Positions 7,469-16,194 of a stretch of 64,000 nucleotides of DNA are shown here, piece by piece (the first letter of the stretch is position 1; every line of letters starts with the position of its first letter). Source of the DNA: Allomuricauda sp. NBRC 101325 (lineage in GTDB: Bacteria; Bacteroidota; Bacteroidia; Flavobacteriales; Flavobacteriaceae); NCBI RefSeq assembly GCF_030268205.1, contig NZ_BSQF01000002.1, forward strand, positions 372,001 through 436,000, written 5' to 3'. The notes below the pieces were generated by a model, which saw nothing but the letters and a program-made list of their open reading frames with translations, made no database searches and was not told the DNA's origin. Position numbers and translations under genes: made by a program.

Positions 7469-8818
7469 ATGGCAACACGTAGACAATTCGTAAAAAAGGG
7501 TTCATTGTACATGGCTGGTTTGGGGGCATCCTTTGCCCTACCAATGGATGTTCTGGCATCGGTTCGGCGAACCATTAGTCCCAACGATAAAATTCAGGTG
7601 GGATTGATCGGCTGTAACGGTATGGGATTTTCCGATTTGAGCTCCATGTTACAAAACAGCGAAGTGGAAGTGGTGGCCCTATGCGATGTGGACGAAAATG
7701 TGTTGCGTGAAAAAACGGCCGAACTGGAAAAGGGAGGCATTAAAAAGCCAAAATGGTATTCCGATTATAGAAAATTACTGGAAGATAAAGATATTGACAT
7801 TGCCATTATTGGAACGCCCGACCATTGGCACTGCCTTCAGCTAACCGATGCTATTGATGCAGGAAAAGATGTGTATTGTGAAAAGCCGATTGCCAATTCC
7901 GTGGCTGAAAGTGAAGCCATGTTGGCCAAAGTGAACGCAAGCGACCGAATGGCGCAAATAGGGCAGTGGCAACGTAGCGAACCTCATTTTGTAGATGCCA
8001 TCAACTATGTGCATTCGGGTAAATTGGGCCAAATTCGTTTGGTAAAGGCGTGGGCCTACCAAGGGTGGATGCAATCCATTCCCGTGTTGCCCGACAGTCC
8101 TGTGCCCTCTGGTGTGGATTACGATATGTGGTTGGGGCCTTCACAAAGCCGACCTTTCAATAAGAATAGATTCCATTTTAACTTTCGATGGTATTGGGAC
8201 TACGCAGGTGGTTTAATGACCGATTGGGGCGTGCACATGATCGACTATGCGCTTTATGGCATGAAAGCTTCCGATCCCAAATCCGTAATGGCGATGGGGG
8301 GTAAGTTTGCCTATCCCAACGATGCAGCCGAAACGCCAGATACCTTGCAGACCATTTACGATTTCGGGGATTTTTCCCTGCTTTGGGAACACGCTACAGG
8401 CATCGATGGTGGCAACTACGGCCGAAACCACGGCGTGGCCTTTATCGGGAACAACGGCACCTTGGTGCTCGACCGTGGGGGTTGGGAAGTGATTCCTGAG
8501 CACGACCGACCACATTGGAGCCAAGATCTAGGGCCTAAAATAGAAGCTGTGCCCTTGCAAAAAGGCATTGGACAAGGATTGGGATTTCACACCAAAAATT
8601 TCTTGGAAGCGGTTAAAACCCGAGACGCCTCTATTTTAAAAGCACCGATAAAAGTGGGTTATGATGCCGCCATGGTAAGCCATTTGGGCAACATTGCCTA
8701 CAAAACAGGCGAACGTTTGTTCTGGGACGCCGAAAACAAAAAGTTCAACGATGCCAAGGCTGATGCCTTACTGATGAACGAATACCACAACGGTTGGGAG
8801 TTTCCGAAGATGGGTTAG
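7469..8818 (+). CDS. Tat-exported Gfo/Idh/MocA oxidoreductase
   Basis: A 449-aa NAD(P)-dependent oxidoreductase. The N-terminus MATRRQFVKKGSLYMAG is a twin-arginine signal (R4-R5), then the Rossmann motif VGLIGCNGMG (about 44-53) and the family EKP motif (DVYCEKPIA, near residue 135). The C-terminal domain has GGLMTDWGVHMIDYALYG, as in secreted Gfo/Idh/MocA enzymes acting on sugars or cyclitols. Tat export would carry a folded cofactor-bound enzyme to the periplasm. It has its own short upstream region after the yajC terminator. The substrate is unknown. It is the last conserved gene before the accessory segment. Confidence 0.93.
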   Translation: MATRRQFVKKGSLYMAGLGASFALPMDVLASVRRTISPNDKIQVGLIGCNGMGFSDLSSMLQNSEVEVVALCDVDENVLREKTAELEKGGIKKPKWYSDYRKLLEDKDIDIAIIGTPDHWHCLQLTDAIDAGKDVYCEKPIANSVAESEAMLAKVNASDRMAQIGQWQRSEPHFVDAINYVHSGKLGQIRLVKAWAYQGWMQSIPVLPDSPVPSGVDYDMWLGPSQSRPFNKNRFHFNFRWYWDYAGGLMTDWGVHMIDYALYGMKASDPKSVMAMGGKFAYPNDAAETPDTLQTIYDFGDFSLLWEHATGIDGGNYGRNHGVAFIGNNGTLVLDRGGWEVIPEHDRPHWSQDLGPKIEAVPLQKGIGQGLGFHTKNFLEAVKTRDASILKAPIKVGYDAAMVSHLGNIAYKTGERLFWDAENKKFNDAKADALLMNEYHNGWEFPKMG

Positions 8819-8852
8819 AGAATTTTTGGAAATGCACTAATCGGTTTTATAC

Positions 8853-8871
8853 ACGTTGTTGTGTGTAGTGC
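8853..8871. repeat. Left inverted end of the AAA+ cassette
   Basis: The sequence ACGTTGTTGTGTGTAGTGC is an imperfect inverted copy of 10958-10973 (allowing a 3-nt gap, two mismatches). The two copies bracket the two AT-rich genes exactly: this copy ends one base before the stop codon of the AAA+ gene. The spacing and dyad character recall integron attC half-sites; that reading is inference. Confidence 0.6.
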
Positions 8872-8872
8872 T

Positions 8873-10057
8873 TTATCCATCTTTTTTAACTAGCAGTTCC
8901 ATCACGGATTTCACGAATGTGTCTTTTATCTTTTTATTTAAGTCTCGCATATTTTTATATTGTCCTACATTAATTCGATACAGAATGTCTGTTGCAATAT
9001 TTTCTGGTAGTTCAAAATCAAAGTTCGTATTAAATTTCTCAATAATATTCTTGATTCTGAATTCAACAAACTTTTCTTTATGGCTGTGAAATAAAGGCAT
9101 AAAATATCCTTTATAATCAAATCTAGACCTTAATTCAGGTGAAATTCTTTTCGGAAATTCCTCTTTACTAATATTTGAAGTGAAAATTATAATGAATCCA
9201 TTTAGGTCAATTTCTTCTGCCATTGAACTTACCATTTTTCCACTTTCAAGTACATCTAGAAAATAATTAAATAGAGTAGAGTTGGACTTTTCAAATTCGT
9301 CAATTAGAATTACTCCAATATCTGACTCTTTTATTTTAATGAAAATTTCCCCAGCTTCACTACCGATGTAACCTCTTGGACTTCCAATAAGTGAGTTCAA
9401 GGCATTATCACTACTGTAATTTCCGAAATTAATTTTCGCAAGTTTTGACTTGCCACCTAAAGATTTGTGTATTGCTCTTGCTACTTCTGTTTTTCCAACT
9501 CCAGAATCTCCCATTAGGAATAAAGACAATATTTTGTGTTCTCCAAGTTTATTAAAAACTCTAAAATTTCTGATTAGTTCTGAAAAGTCATCTTTGAATT
9601 TTTCGTGACCATAAATGTGATTTGAAAATAAATCGTTGAAGTCTTGAATTTCTTCACTATTTAGGTCAATAATTCTTTTATGATTTAATTTTTTTGTTTT
9701 TATACTGTTGTCAACAACATTGTATTCAACTTCGATATCTTCTATTGAGTCTATATCTATAAAATTCTCAAAACAATATCTCAATTCATATTCAAATAAT
9801 TCTTTGTGTTTATTGTCAGCTATAAAAATTGTGTCATAAGGAAACTTTGGTAAAACAAGTTCTGCGTTGTATTGTATCCTATCCAAGCTGACTAAAGATG
9901 AAATGTCCACTATTTGATAGTTTTCATCTACCTCATTGATTTTTTCAAAGTTTAATAAACCATCAGTAACACTAATTATTTCTTTGCCTTCTTCTGATTT
10001 TAATTTTTTATAAAAGTCAAAATATTGCTTGTCGAAAAATAATAACTGTGTTCTCAT
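8873..10057 (-). CDS. ClpA/B-type AAA+ ATPase, accessory
   Basis: A 394-aa protein with an unrecognised N-terminal region (1-145) and one AAA_2/ClpB-like ATPase module. Motifs seen: Walker A GDSGVGKT (183-190), pore-loop-like segment GSPRGYIGSEAGE (225-237), Walker B VILIDEFEK (249-257), sensor-1 asparagine N295 in FTSN, arginine-finger region ELRSRFD (308-314), then a small C-terminal lid. There is only one ATPase domain and no Clp N-domain or ClpP-binding tripeptide that I can see, so it is not a housekeeping Clp chaperone. Its ATG overlaps the stop of the upstream gene (TAATG), implying coupled translation. Codon use is strongly AT-biased compared with neighbours. Likely role: ATP-driven remodelling partner of the upstream protein. 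Confidence 0.85.
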   Translation of the reverse strand: MRTQLLFFDKQYFDFYKKLKSEEGKEIISVTDGLLNFEKINEVDENYQIVDISSLVSLDRIQYNAELVLPKFPYDTIFIADNKHKELFEYELRYCFENFIDIDSIEDIEVEYNVVDNSIKTKKLNHKRIIDLNSEEIQDFNDLFSNHIYGHEKFKDDFSELIRNFRVFNKLGEHKILSLFLMGDSGVGKTEVARAIHKSLGGKSKLAKINFGNYSSDNALNSLIGSPRGYIGSEAGEIFIKIKESDIGVILIDEFEKSNSTLFNYFLDVLESGKMVSSMAEEIDLNGFIIIFTSNISKEEFPKRISPELRSRFDYKGYFMPLFHSHKEKFVEFRIKNIIEKFNTNFDFELPENIATDILYRINVGQYKNMRDLNKKIKDTFVKSVMELLVKKDG

Positions 10058-10929
10058 TAATTAGGTTCATTAGGAATTGTTACATTCTGAATAATCGCTA
10101 ATAAATCTATGTAATGAAATTCTTTGTCTTCGTCTTTAGAACTAGCAAAAAGAAAGTCGGTGTTTTCTTTTTTTGCGGTATATTGACTGTCTTGAATTTC
10201 TTTTACTTCTTCTTTATTACTGATCATATTTTGCATAGAACCGATTTCTTGAAAAAACTCTAAAGAGTTTTTTAGGGAATCTATCTTTATTTTTCCCTTG
10301 TATAAACCGACAACAGAAACTTTTCCAATAAACAAGTCGTCAACGCTATATGAACTTTCAAATTCGCTTTCAAACGTCATTGGTATTTTGACGAGAAGTT
10401 CATCATCATTTTCAACCATTATGCCTTTCATTTTATAGGCATAATCTTTAAACATAGAGTTGAATAAGTTGTTTATGTCAAAACCATTTGCTCCAGGAAT
10501 ATTCATTCCTTTAAATGAACCACTAGTAAATAGCTTTACAGTTCTTAATTCGGGTTCATTTTCCAATGTGAGATTGACATTATCAACTTTGATTAGACTT
10601 CCTTCTTGTACATTTTTGAAACTAGTAATTAAGTTGCTTTTTTCTATTATTTCATTTAAAATAATTGATTTAGTAGTTTTTATTTCAAAGGTTTCAAGAA
10701 CTTTTTGAGAATCAGATTTTAAGTTTTTACGTCCTGCTTCTCCTTCCAATGATGCTCCTGCTATATTGAAAAGGTTAAGAAAATTAACACCTAACTTTCC
10801 TCTGTAATCAACTTCTTTTCCGTCAACTTTATCTGTTTGCTTTTCCTTACTCAATGCAATAACATTACTCAACATCATTTTGATTTCGTAAACTTTTGGA
10901 AAATTAATATAGTAAATGTTGAAAATCAT
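10057..10929 (-). CDS. Uncharacterised partner of the AAA+ ATPase
   Basis: A 290-aa protein that I cannot assign firmly. It has no signal peptide or clear membrane segment. The layout (an initial beta strand IYYINFPKVYEIKMML, a variable charged stretch, then G-rich segment LGVNFLNLFNIAGASLEGEAG, then alpha/beta region) loosely recalls DUF6414-type proteins, a weak resemblance from memory. It is the first gene of a two-gene, same-strand unit: its TAA overlaps the ATG of the AAA+ gene by one base. It is very AT-rich, like its partner, and flanked outside by the right inverted end at 10958-10973. It may be a sensor or substrate adaptor for the ATPase. Confidence 0.7.
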   Translation of the reverse strand: MIFNIYYINFPKVYEIKMMLSNVIALSKEKQTDKVDGKEVDYRGKLGVNFLNLFNIAGASLEGEAGRKNLKSDSQKVLETFEIKTTKSIILNEIIEKSNLITSFKNVQEGSLIKVDNVNLTLENEPELRTVKLFTSGSFKGMNIPGANGFDINNLFNSMFKDYAYKMKGIMVENDDELLVKIPMTFESEFESSYSVDDLFIGKVSVVGLYKGKIKIDSLKNSLEFFQEIGSMQNMISNKEEVKEIQDSQYTAKKENTDFLFASSKDEDKEFHYIDLLAIIQNVTIPNEPN

Positions 10930-10957
10930 TATTTTAATTTATTATGGATGTTTCTGA

Positions 10958-10973
10958 GCATTACACACGACGT
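10958..10973. repeat. Right inverted end of the AAA+ cassette
   Basis: GCATTACACACGACGT is the imperfect reverse complement of the left end at 8853-8871. It lies 29 bp upstream of the start of the first cassette gene. Joined head to tail, the two ends would form a dyad-symmetric site. Confidence 0.6.
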
Positions 10974-11050
10974 TTAAGATATGATTCGTTTTAATGAATT
11001 ATATCGACCGATAAGTGAAGTTAGGGTTTTTCTGGTTAAAATTCCGCCGT

Positions 11051-11083
11051 CAATTGACGAATACCCTTTTTGAGTTGATAGAT
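11051..11083. repeat. Direct repeat, left copy, flanking the TA module
   Basis: This 33-bp segment matches 12040-12072 at 28 of 33 positions in the same orientation. The first 12 bases (CAATTGACGAAT) are identical. The copies enclose the toxin-antitoxin pair, 989 bp apart start to start. Confidence 0.7.
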
Positions 11084-11134
11084 GGGGGAAACGCAGTAAC
11101 CAAAAGGAAAGTTTATGCTTGTTTGAATAAATTT

Positions 11135-11638
11135 TTACTCAAAAAGCTGGCCGATAGTCTTCATGGGCAAAAACATTTTTTTGCTATCGGGCAATATTAT
11201 AAAACCGTACTTGGTGTAGAATTTTTCAGCAGCAGCGTCCAACGGATCAACCACTACGGCAAAAGAGCCTATGGTTTTCGATAATTCATAGCTTCTTTTT
11301 AAGGCATCCACCAAAAGCAATCTCCCGATGCCCTGCCCTTGAAATTTTTGGTCAATGGCCAATCGCCCAAGTAATGTAGTTGGAATGGCTTTGTAGTATC
11401 TGGGTAATTTTTTCTGTATTTCGTTTGGAACAAGATTTAAGGGAATACTGTTGTTCGATAAGGTGTAATAACCTTTATTAAGATTAGTTGGGGCCTCTTT
11501 AATTACAAAACAAGCGGCAAGTTTTCTTTTAATGTCTTGATTTGCTTGTTTGTGGAGGTATTGGTCCAACATTTCCTTTCCACAAGAAAAATAGGATTTC
11601 TTGTGTTTGGAATGTAAAGGCTCTGTAATTTGGCTCAC
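11135..11638 (-). CDS. GNAT toxin of a TacAT-like module
   Basis: A 167-aa GNAT acetyltransferase of the toxin group (TacT/AtaT/KacT-like), which acetylates aminoacyl-tRNA and stops translation. Visible features are the N-terminal segment FSCGKEMLDQYLHKQANQDIKRKL, the substrate-pocket strand GYYTLSNNSI, the acetyl-CoA motif QKFQGQGIGRLLL, and the end segment AEKFYTKYGFIILPD with the tyrosine typical of this toxin family. It overlaps the antitoxin gene by 4 bp (ATGA), the usual antitoxin-first order. Target tRNA unknown. Confidence 0.9.
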   Translation of the reverse strand: MSQITEPLHSKHKKSYFSCGKEMLDQYLHKQANQDIKRKLAACFVIKEAPTNLNKGYYTLSNNSIPLNLVPNEIQKKLPRYYKAIPTTLLGRLAIDQKFQGQGIGRLLLVDALKRSYELSKTIGSFAVVVDPLDAAAEKFYTKYGFIILPDSKKMFLPMKTIGQLFE

Positions 11639-11934
11639 TGATCAAAAAGGGATTTAAACTCTTCGGCGGCTTTTGTGAGTGCTATGTTGGGTGCCTGCGG
11701 ATTCATAATGGCATCAAAAAAAACCTCGCTATCTTTTTGGGAAGCAAGGATTCGCTCTTTTTCGTCTATGATTTCTTGTGCCTTTTCTTGGGCAGCCTTT
11801 ACAACAAAATCGGTCAAATTTCGATAACCTCCCAAACGAGCTGCTTTTTCAAAGAAAACCTTTTGCTCTTCGGGAAGTCGAGTGTCAAACCGTGCATTTT
11901 TTAGCTGTAATTCTTTTGATGCCAAGTTGTTCAT
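11635..11934 (-). CDS. DUF1778 antitoxin (TacA-like)
   Basis: A 99-aa protein of the DUF1778 family, with an N-terminal ribbon-helix-helix DNA-binding domain (NARFDTRLPEEQKVFFEKAARLGGYRNLTDFVVKAAQEKA) and a C-terminal toxin-neutralising tail (FFDAIMNPQAPNIALTKAAEEFKSLFDQ). RHH antitoxins of this class bind the GNAT toxin and repress their own promoter. It is the first gene of the pair, with 4 bp overlap to the toxin. The operator should lie in 11935-12039, where no clear palindrome was picked out by eye. Confidence 0.9.
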   Translation of the reverse strand: MNNLASKELQLKNARFDTRLPEEQKVFFEKAARLGGYRNLTDFVVKAAQEKAQEIIDEKERILASQKDSEVFFDAIMNPQAPNIALTKAAEEFKSLFDQ

Positions 11935-12039
11935 TTTTTACAAATGTACGGATTAATTACGTACTTTTTTAAATTCGTTTCGGTTTATAAATTAATTAGG
12001 AAGATAAATTTAGAGTAGATAGACCTATAACGTCTTTGC

Positions 12040-12072
12040 CAATTGACGAATGTCCCTTTTAAGTTGATGGAT
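12040..12072. repeat. Direct repeat, right copy, flanking the TA module
   Basis: The second copy of the 33-bp imperfect direct repeat (28/33 identical to 11051-11083). It ends 10 bp before the stop codon of the YdeI-like gene. Confidence 0.7.
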
Positions 12073-12082
12073 TTACAAAACG

Positions 12083-12673
12083 TTACCGATACCCATCATT
12101 TAACCCAACTCCATCCTTGATCATCGGGAGAATTTTTTCCAACCTACGCAGTTTGGTTTTTTCCTGTTTGGCCTCTGCAATGTATTCGCAGAACTCCTTT
12201 TGTTTGTAGGGGGTAAAATTTTCAAAAGCCTTTTGTAAAGTTGGGTGCTTTTTTAGCTCTGCGTGCAGCAAATCGGGAATCTCAACTTTATTCGTTTTTT
12301 CGGGTTGAATCTCCAAGCCCTTTTTCTGGTTTTCCAAAGATTCCGTCATGTAGGCCAAAACGGCCATGTCATCCACTTCATCCAAAGCGGTAAACTTCCA
12401 GTGTCGCATGCCCTTGGTTTTGCCTTCTTGGGCATTTTCCAACACCTTTTTTGGGTCTTTTAAGAACACCCCATTAAAAAACCACACCCCAAAATGGGAT
12501 TTGAACTTACAAATACCAAAAACATTTTTACCCTCGATGGTGTAGACAGGAAAACTCCATTTAAAGGTTTCTTCAGCTTCCGTTTTTAAGGCCAATTGGC
12601 GCAAATGCGCAATGCCATCCCTAAAGGGATGTTCCTGTTCGTAATAGGCTTCCAGTTTTTCTGACTTTTCCAT
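12083..12673 (-). CDS. DUF1801/YdeI-like protein
   Basis: A 196-aa cytoplasmic protein with an N-terminal DUF1801 domain (ETFKWSFPVYTIEGKNVFGICKFKSHFGVWFF) and a C-terminal bacteriocin-protection YdeI/OmpD-associated region (LLHAELKKHPTLQKAFENFTPYKQKEFCEYIAEAKQEKT). The combination is common in Bacteroidota. The biochemical role is not established. It follows pepT on the same strand with one base between stop and start, so it is probably co-transcribed. Confidence 0.85.
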   Translation of the reverse strand: MEKSEKLEAYYEQEHPFRDGIAHLRQLALKTEAEETFKWSFPVYTIEGKNVFGICKFKSHFGVWFFNGVFLKDPKKVLENAQEGKTKGMRHWKFTALDEVDDMAVLAYMTESLENQKKGLEIQPEKTNKVEIPDLLHAELKKHPTLQKAFENFTPYKQKEFCEYIAEAKQEKTKLRRLEKILPMIKDGVGLNDGYR

Positions 12674-12674
12674 C

Positions 12675-13904
12675 TTACTTGATTTGCGTTGCAGTAAGTT
12701 CGCAAATTTTCACGATAGTTAGGGTCGCCTTTTCCATACTTTCCAAGGGAACATATTCGTATTTTCCATGAAAATTGTGTCCGCCAGCAAAAATATTGGG
12801 GCAGGGCAATCCCATAAAACTCAATTGGGAACCATCCGTACCCCCTCTGATCGGTTTTATGATGGGAGTTATGCCCAGCGATTCCATGGCCTCTTTGGCA
12901 ATCTCCACAATATGAAAAACAGGCTCCACCTTTTCGCGCATGTTTTTGTATTGATCTTCGATGCTCAAGCTGAGGTAATCCCCATATTTTTTATTGAGCT
13001 TGGCCGTAATGTCCGCCAACATTTCTTTTCGCGCCGCAAATTGGGTGGCATCGTGATCTCGAATGATCATATCGATTTCCGCATGCTCAATTTCACCTTT
13101 AATTTTATGCACATGAAAAAAGCCCTCAATCCCCGTAGTGTGTTCAGGCACCTCGCGTGGGGGCATCAAACTTAAAAACTCGTTGGCTATGCCTATGGCA
13201 TTTACCATTTTGTTCTTTGCATAACCAGGGTGCACACTTTTTCCTTTTATGGTCACTTTGGCCTTGGCGGCATTGAAATTTTCGTATTCCAACTCCCCAA
13301 TCTGACTACCATCCATGGTGTAGGCCCATTCTGCACCGAATTTTTCAACATCAAACTTGTGGGCGCCTCGACCAATTTCTTCATCAGGGGTAAAACCAAT
13401 CCGAATTTTTCCATGCTTGATCTCTGGATGGTTGATCAGGTATTCCATGGCCGTGATAATTTCCACAATACCCGCTTTATCATCGGCACCCAAAAGGGTA
13501 GTGCCATCTGTGGTGATCAAGGTTTGTCCTTTGTATAGCAGAAGATCTTCAAAATAATCCGGAGATAGCACAATGTCCTTGCTTTTGTTCAGCACAATGG
13601 CACTCCCATCATAATTCTCGATGATCTGAGGTTTTACATTTCTACCCGAAAAGTCAGGGGATGTGTCAAAATGGGAGATGAAACCAATAGCAGGCACTTT
13701 TTTATCAATATTGCTTGGTAGCGTCGCCATGATGTAGGCGTTTTCATCAATCGAAACCTCTTCCATTCCTATTTGATGTAGTTCCAAGACCAACTTTTTG
13801 GCCAAGTCCCATTGCTTTTCGGTACTTGGTGTTGTTTTGGAATAGGGGTCACTTTGGGTATCGATTTGAACGTATTCCAGAAATCGGGGCAGTAGTTTTT
13901 CCAT
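12675..13904 (-). CDS. pepT: Peptidase T (tripeptide aminopeptidase)
   Basis: A 409-aa M20-family metallopeptidase matching PepT in length (E. coli 408 aa). It removes the N-terminal residue of tripeptides in the cytoplasm. Zinc-site motifs are seen: [32 protein letters not shown] and the later [11 protein letters not shown]. The start is placed at [18 protein letters not shown] (ATG 13902-13904), the family N-terminus; an upstream methionine at 13937 would add 11 residues. The DUF1801/YdeI-like gene follows directly. Confidence 0.95.
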   Translation of the reverse strand: MEKLLPRFLEYVQIDTQSDPYSKTTPSTEKQWDLAKKLVLELHQIGMEEVSIDENAYIMATLPSNIDKKVPAIGFISHFDTSPDFSGRNVKPQIIENYDGSAIVLNKSKDIVLSPDYFEDLLLYKGQTLITTDGTTLLGADDKAGIVEIITAMEYLINHPEIKHGKIRIGFTPDEEIGRGAHKFDVEKFGAEWAYTMDGSQIGELEYENFNAAKAKVTIKGKSVHPGYAKNKMVNAIGIANEFLSLMPPREVPEHTTGIEGFFHVHKIKGEIEHAEIDMIIRDHDATQFAARKEMLADITAKLNKKYGDYLSLSIEDQYKNMREKVEPVFHIVEIAKEAMESLGITPIIKPIRGGTDGSQLSFMGLPCPNIFAGGHNFHGKYEYVPLESMEKATLTIVKICELTATQIK

Positions 13905-13995
13905 GTTTGGCTTTTTACCAAAAATAAGGCTATTCAAGGGTAATTTTCTAGAAGAAACACATTAAAAAAAGTATCTTTCGGGAACAAAACAGCAT

Positions 13996-14421
13996 TTGCT
14001 TTTGAAACCTCTCATTCTTTTTCTTCTCTTTTTAATTACCCAAATGGGTCATGCCCAAATGGAATGCATGCTCGGTGTCGGCGGCAAGGATGATGATACC
14101 ATTGTTAAGGTTTTTGAACTTTCCGAAGAGCAACAAAAAAGTTTAAGAAATTGGAGTGCCGAACTTAAAGTGCGCAATGATATCCTAAAGGATAAGGCCA
14201 GATTTCTGATGAAAAAAAACGAGGAAAGCTCTCCAGAAGTTCTCATGACGGTATCTGGTCAGTACAGCACCCTTATGGACAGCATGAAACAAAATGTTCG
14301 GATGATGGATAAACGGTTGTTGAACTTGTTCAATGAGGTGCAATACGAACGTTATTTAAAATTGTGCGAACAGATGACCTTGCGACCCATCTATATAAAT
14401 AGGTTGCTCAACGAAAATTAA
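13996..14421 (+). CDS. Secreted protein of unknown function, TTG start
   Basis: A 141-aa protein with a signal peptide (MLLKPLILFLLFLITQMGHAQ, cleavage likely after GHA) followed by a mostly helical, charged domain. No family is recognised with confidence; its helix pattern (FELSEEQQKSLRNWSAELK, then MMDKRLLNLFNEVQYERYLKLCEQ) loosely resembles Spy/CpxP-like periplasmic proteins. The only start that keeps the signal peptide is TTG at 13996. It lies 56 bp before pyrD on the same strand. Function not assigned. Confidence 0.75.
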   Translation: MLLKPLILFLLFLITQMGHAQMECMLGVGGKDDDTIVKVFELSEEQQKSLRNWSAELKVRNDILKDKARFLMKKNEESSPEVLMTVSGQYSTLMDSMKQNVRMMDKRLLNLFNEVQYERYLKLCEQMTLRPIYINRLLNEN

Positions 14422-14452
14422 AATTATTGCTGCGTACTGTTTTAGGAGTTTT

Positions 14453-14460
14453 TATTTTTG
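14453..14460 (+). promoter_or_regulatory. -7 promoter element for pyrD
   Basis: TATTTTTG, 17 bp before the pyrD start codon, fits the Bacteroidota -7 consensus. Confidence 0.55.
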
Positions 14461-14477
14461 TCCAAATTTCATGCTGA

Positions 14478-15518
14478 ATGTATAAAATCCTTATTCGCCC
14501 CATCCTCTTTTTGTTTGATCCTGAAACCGCACACCACTTTTCATTTTGGGCGATAAGAGTTAGTTCAAAGTTGGGACTCAACCATCTTTTCAAAAGTATT
14601 TTTAAGGTAAACGACCCTCGATTGGAACGTGAGGTTTTCGGTATAAAGTTCCCAAATCCGGTAGGTCTGGCCGCTGGTTTTGATAAGGATGCCAAACTAT
14701 ACAATGAGTTTTCAGATTTTGGCTTCGGTTTCGTGGAAATTGGAACCTTAACGCCAAAGGGACAACCGGGCAACCCCAAAAAGCGATTGTTTCGATTGTT
14801 GGCGGATAAGGCCATCATTAACCGAATGGGATTCAACAACCATGGTGTTTTTGAGGCGGTGGAGCAATTAAAGAAAAAACACCGCGTATTGGTGGGTGGA
14901 AATATTGGAAAGAATAAAGTGACCCCGAACAACGAAGCCGTAAAGGATTATTTGATTTCTTTTGACGCCCTTTTTGAGCATGTGGATTATTTTGTGGTGA
15001 ATGTGAGTTCACCCAACACACCAGGATTACGCGAATTGCAGGATAAAAAACCTTTGACGGATCTCCTCAATCAATTGAAAGTGCAAAACGGGAAATTGGG
15101 CAAGAAATTGGAACAAAACGAGAAACCGATCCTTTTAAAAATAGCACCCGATTTAACAGATGATCAATTGTTGGACATTATCGATATAGTAAAGGCAACC
15201 AAAATCGACGGGGTAATTGCGACCAACACCACCATTGAGCGTAAAAACCTTAAATCCCATTTGTTGTTGACCGAAGAACAAGGAGGATTGAGTGGAAAAC
15301 CGTTAACGAAAAGAAGTACCGAAGTGATCCGATTTTTGTCCGAGAAAAGCAATAAGGCATTCCCGATCATTGGGGTGGGAGGAATCCATTCTGCGGAAGA
15401 TGCCCTTGAAAAATTGGATGCAGGAGCAGACTTGGTGCAATTGTACACAGGCTTCATTTACGAAGGCCCTGCGCTCATCAAAAAAATAAATAAAGCTATC
15501 TTAGCTAGGATGTCTTAG
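14478..15518 (+). CDS. pyrD: Dihydroorotate dehydrogenase (quinone), class 2
   Basis: A 346-aa FMN enzyme that oxidises dihydroorotate to orotate in pyrimidine synthesis, passing electrons to the quinone pool. The N-terminal helices ([25 protein letters not shown]) are the membrane-association domain of class 2. FMN/active-site motifs: [21 protein letters not shown], and [13 protein letters not shown] with the catalytic serine of class 2, then IIGVGGI near the C-terminus. It is followed after 2 bp by the LysE-family gene. Confidence 0.96.
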   Translation: MYKILIRPILFLFDPETAHHFSFWAIRVSSKLGLNHLFKSIFKVNDPRLEREVFGIKFPNPVGLAAGFDKDAKLYNEFSDFGFGFVEIGTLTPKGQPGNPKKRLFRLLADKAIINRMGFNNHGVFEAVEQLKKKHRVLVGGNIGKNKVTPNNEAVKDYLISFDALFEHVDYFVVNVSSPNTPGLRELQDKKPLTDLLNQLKVQNGKLGKKLEQNEKPILLKIAPDLTDDQLLDIIDIVKATKIDGVIATNTTIERKNLKSHLLLTEEQGGLSGKPLTKRSTEVIRFLSEKSNKAFPIIGVGGIHSAEDALEKLDAGADLVQLYTGFIYEGPALIKKINKAILARMS

Positions 15519-15520
15519 CT

Positions 15521-16180
15521 ATGAACTCTTTGCTTTTTTTTACACTGGAATCCATTAATTATTCCATCCTTATTGGATTTGTGATTTCGGCTTTGGCCTT
15601 GGCCATTTCCCCAGGTCCAGACAATATTTTTGTACTGACCCAGAGCATTAGCAAAGGCACAAAATCAGGTTTGGCCACTGTAATGGGACTTATGTCAGGT
15701 TGTTTGGTGCATACTACATTATTGGCCTTTGGGGTTTCCGAGATCATTAAAAGAAGTGATACTTTATTCTTTGCCATCAAACTTTTTGGAGCCCTTTATT
15801 TATTGTATTTGGCCTATATGGTTTATCGAAGTGATGCTTCCATATTGTTGGATGAAAAAAAGGAAAAAGCAAGCTCACCCATGAAGCTTTTCCGTATCGG
15901 TTTTACCATGAATGTGCTGAATCCGAAAGTAACCATCTTCTTTTTGGCCTTTTTTCCTGGTTTTTTGTTCAGTGATGAGCTGAATACCGTGATTCAGTTT
16001 TACGTATTGGGATTTATTTTTATCCTGAGCGCTTCGCTGGTTTTTGGTTCCATTGCTGTTTTGGCAGGGAGCATTTCCACCTATTTGAAGCAACATAAAA
16101 ACACTGGGCTGTACCTAAAATGGGTGCAAATCATCGTTTTTGTGGGTATTGCATTGTATCTATTGCTATCGGATAAATAG
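15521..16180 (+). CDS. LysE/RhtB family exporter
   Basis: A 219-aa inner-membrane protein with about six helices. The family signature ALAISPGPDNIFVLTQSISKG (G-x-x-x-G-x-x-x-S/T context) is at the N-terminus, and NVLNPKVTIFFLAFFPGF is the conserved mid-protein NPK motif. LysE/RhtB proteins export amino acids or derivatives. The gene starts 2 bp after pyrD and likely shares its transcript. Substrate unknown. Confidence 0.92.
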   Translation: MNSLLFFTLESINYSILIGFVISALALAISPGPDNIFVLTQSISKGTKSGLATVMGLMSGCLVHTTLLAFGVSEIIKRSDTLFFAIKLFGALYLLYLAYMVYRSDASILLDEKKEKASSPMKLFRIGFTMNVLNPKVTIFFLAFFPGFLFSDELNTVIQFYVLGFIFILSASLVFGSIAVLAGSISTYLKQHKNTGLYLKWVQIIVFVGIALYLLLSDK

Positions 16181-16194
16181 TGCTATTTTTACCC

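Noticed and set aside
10981-11072. 30-codon + strand frame (MIRFNELYRPISE...) beside the cassette end
   Set aside because: It has neither paralogue nor hydrophobic pattern and overlaps the repeat at 11051-11083; chance frame.
11015-11284. 89-aa + strand open frame at the toxin gene end
   Set aside because: It is antisense to the toxin gene for half its length and has no family or paralogue support.
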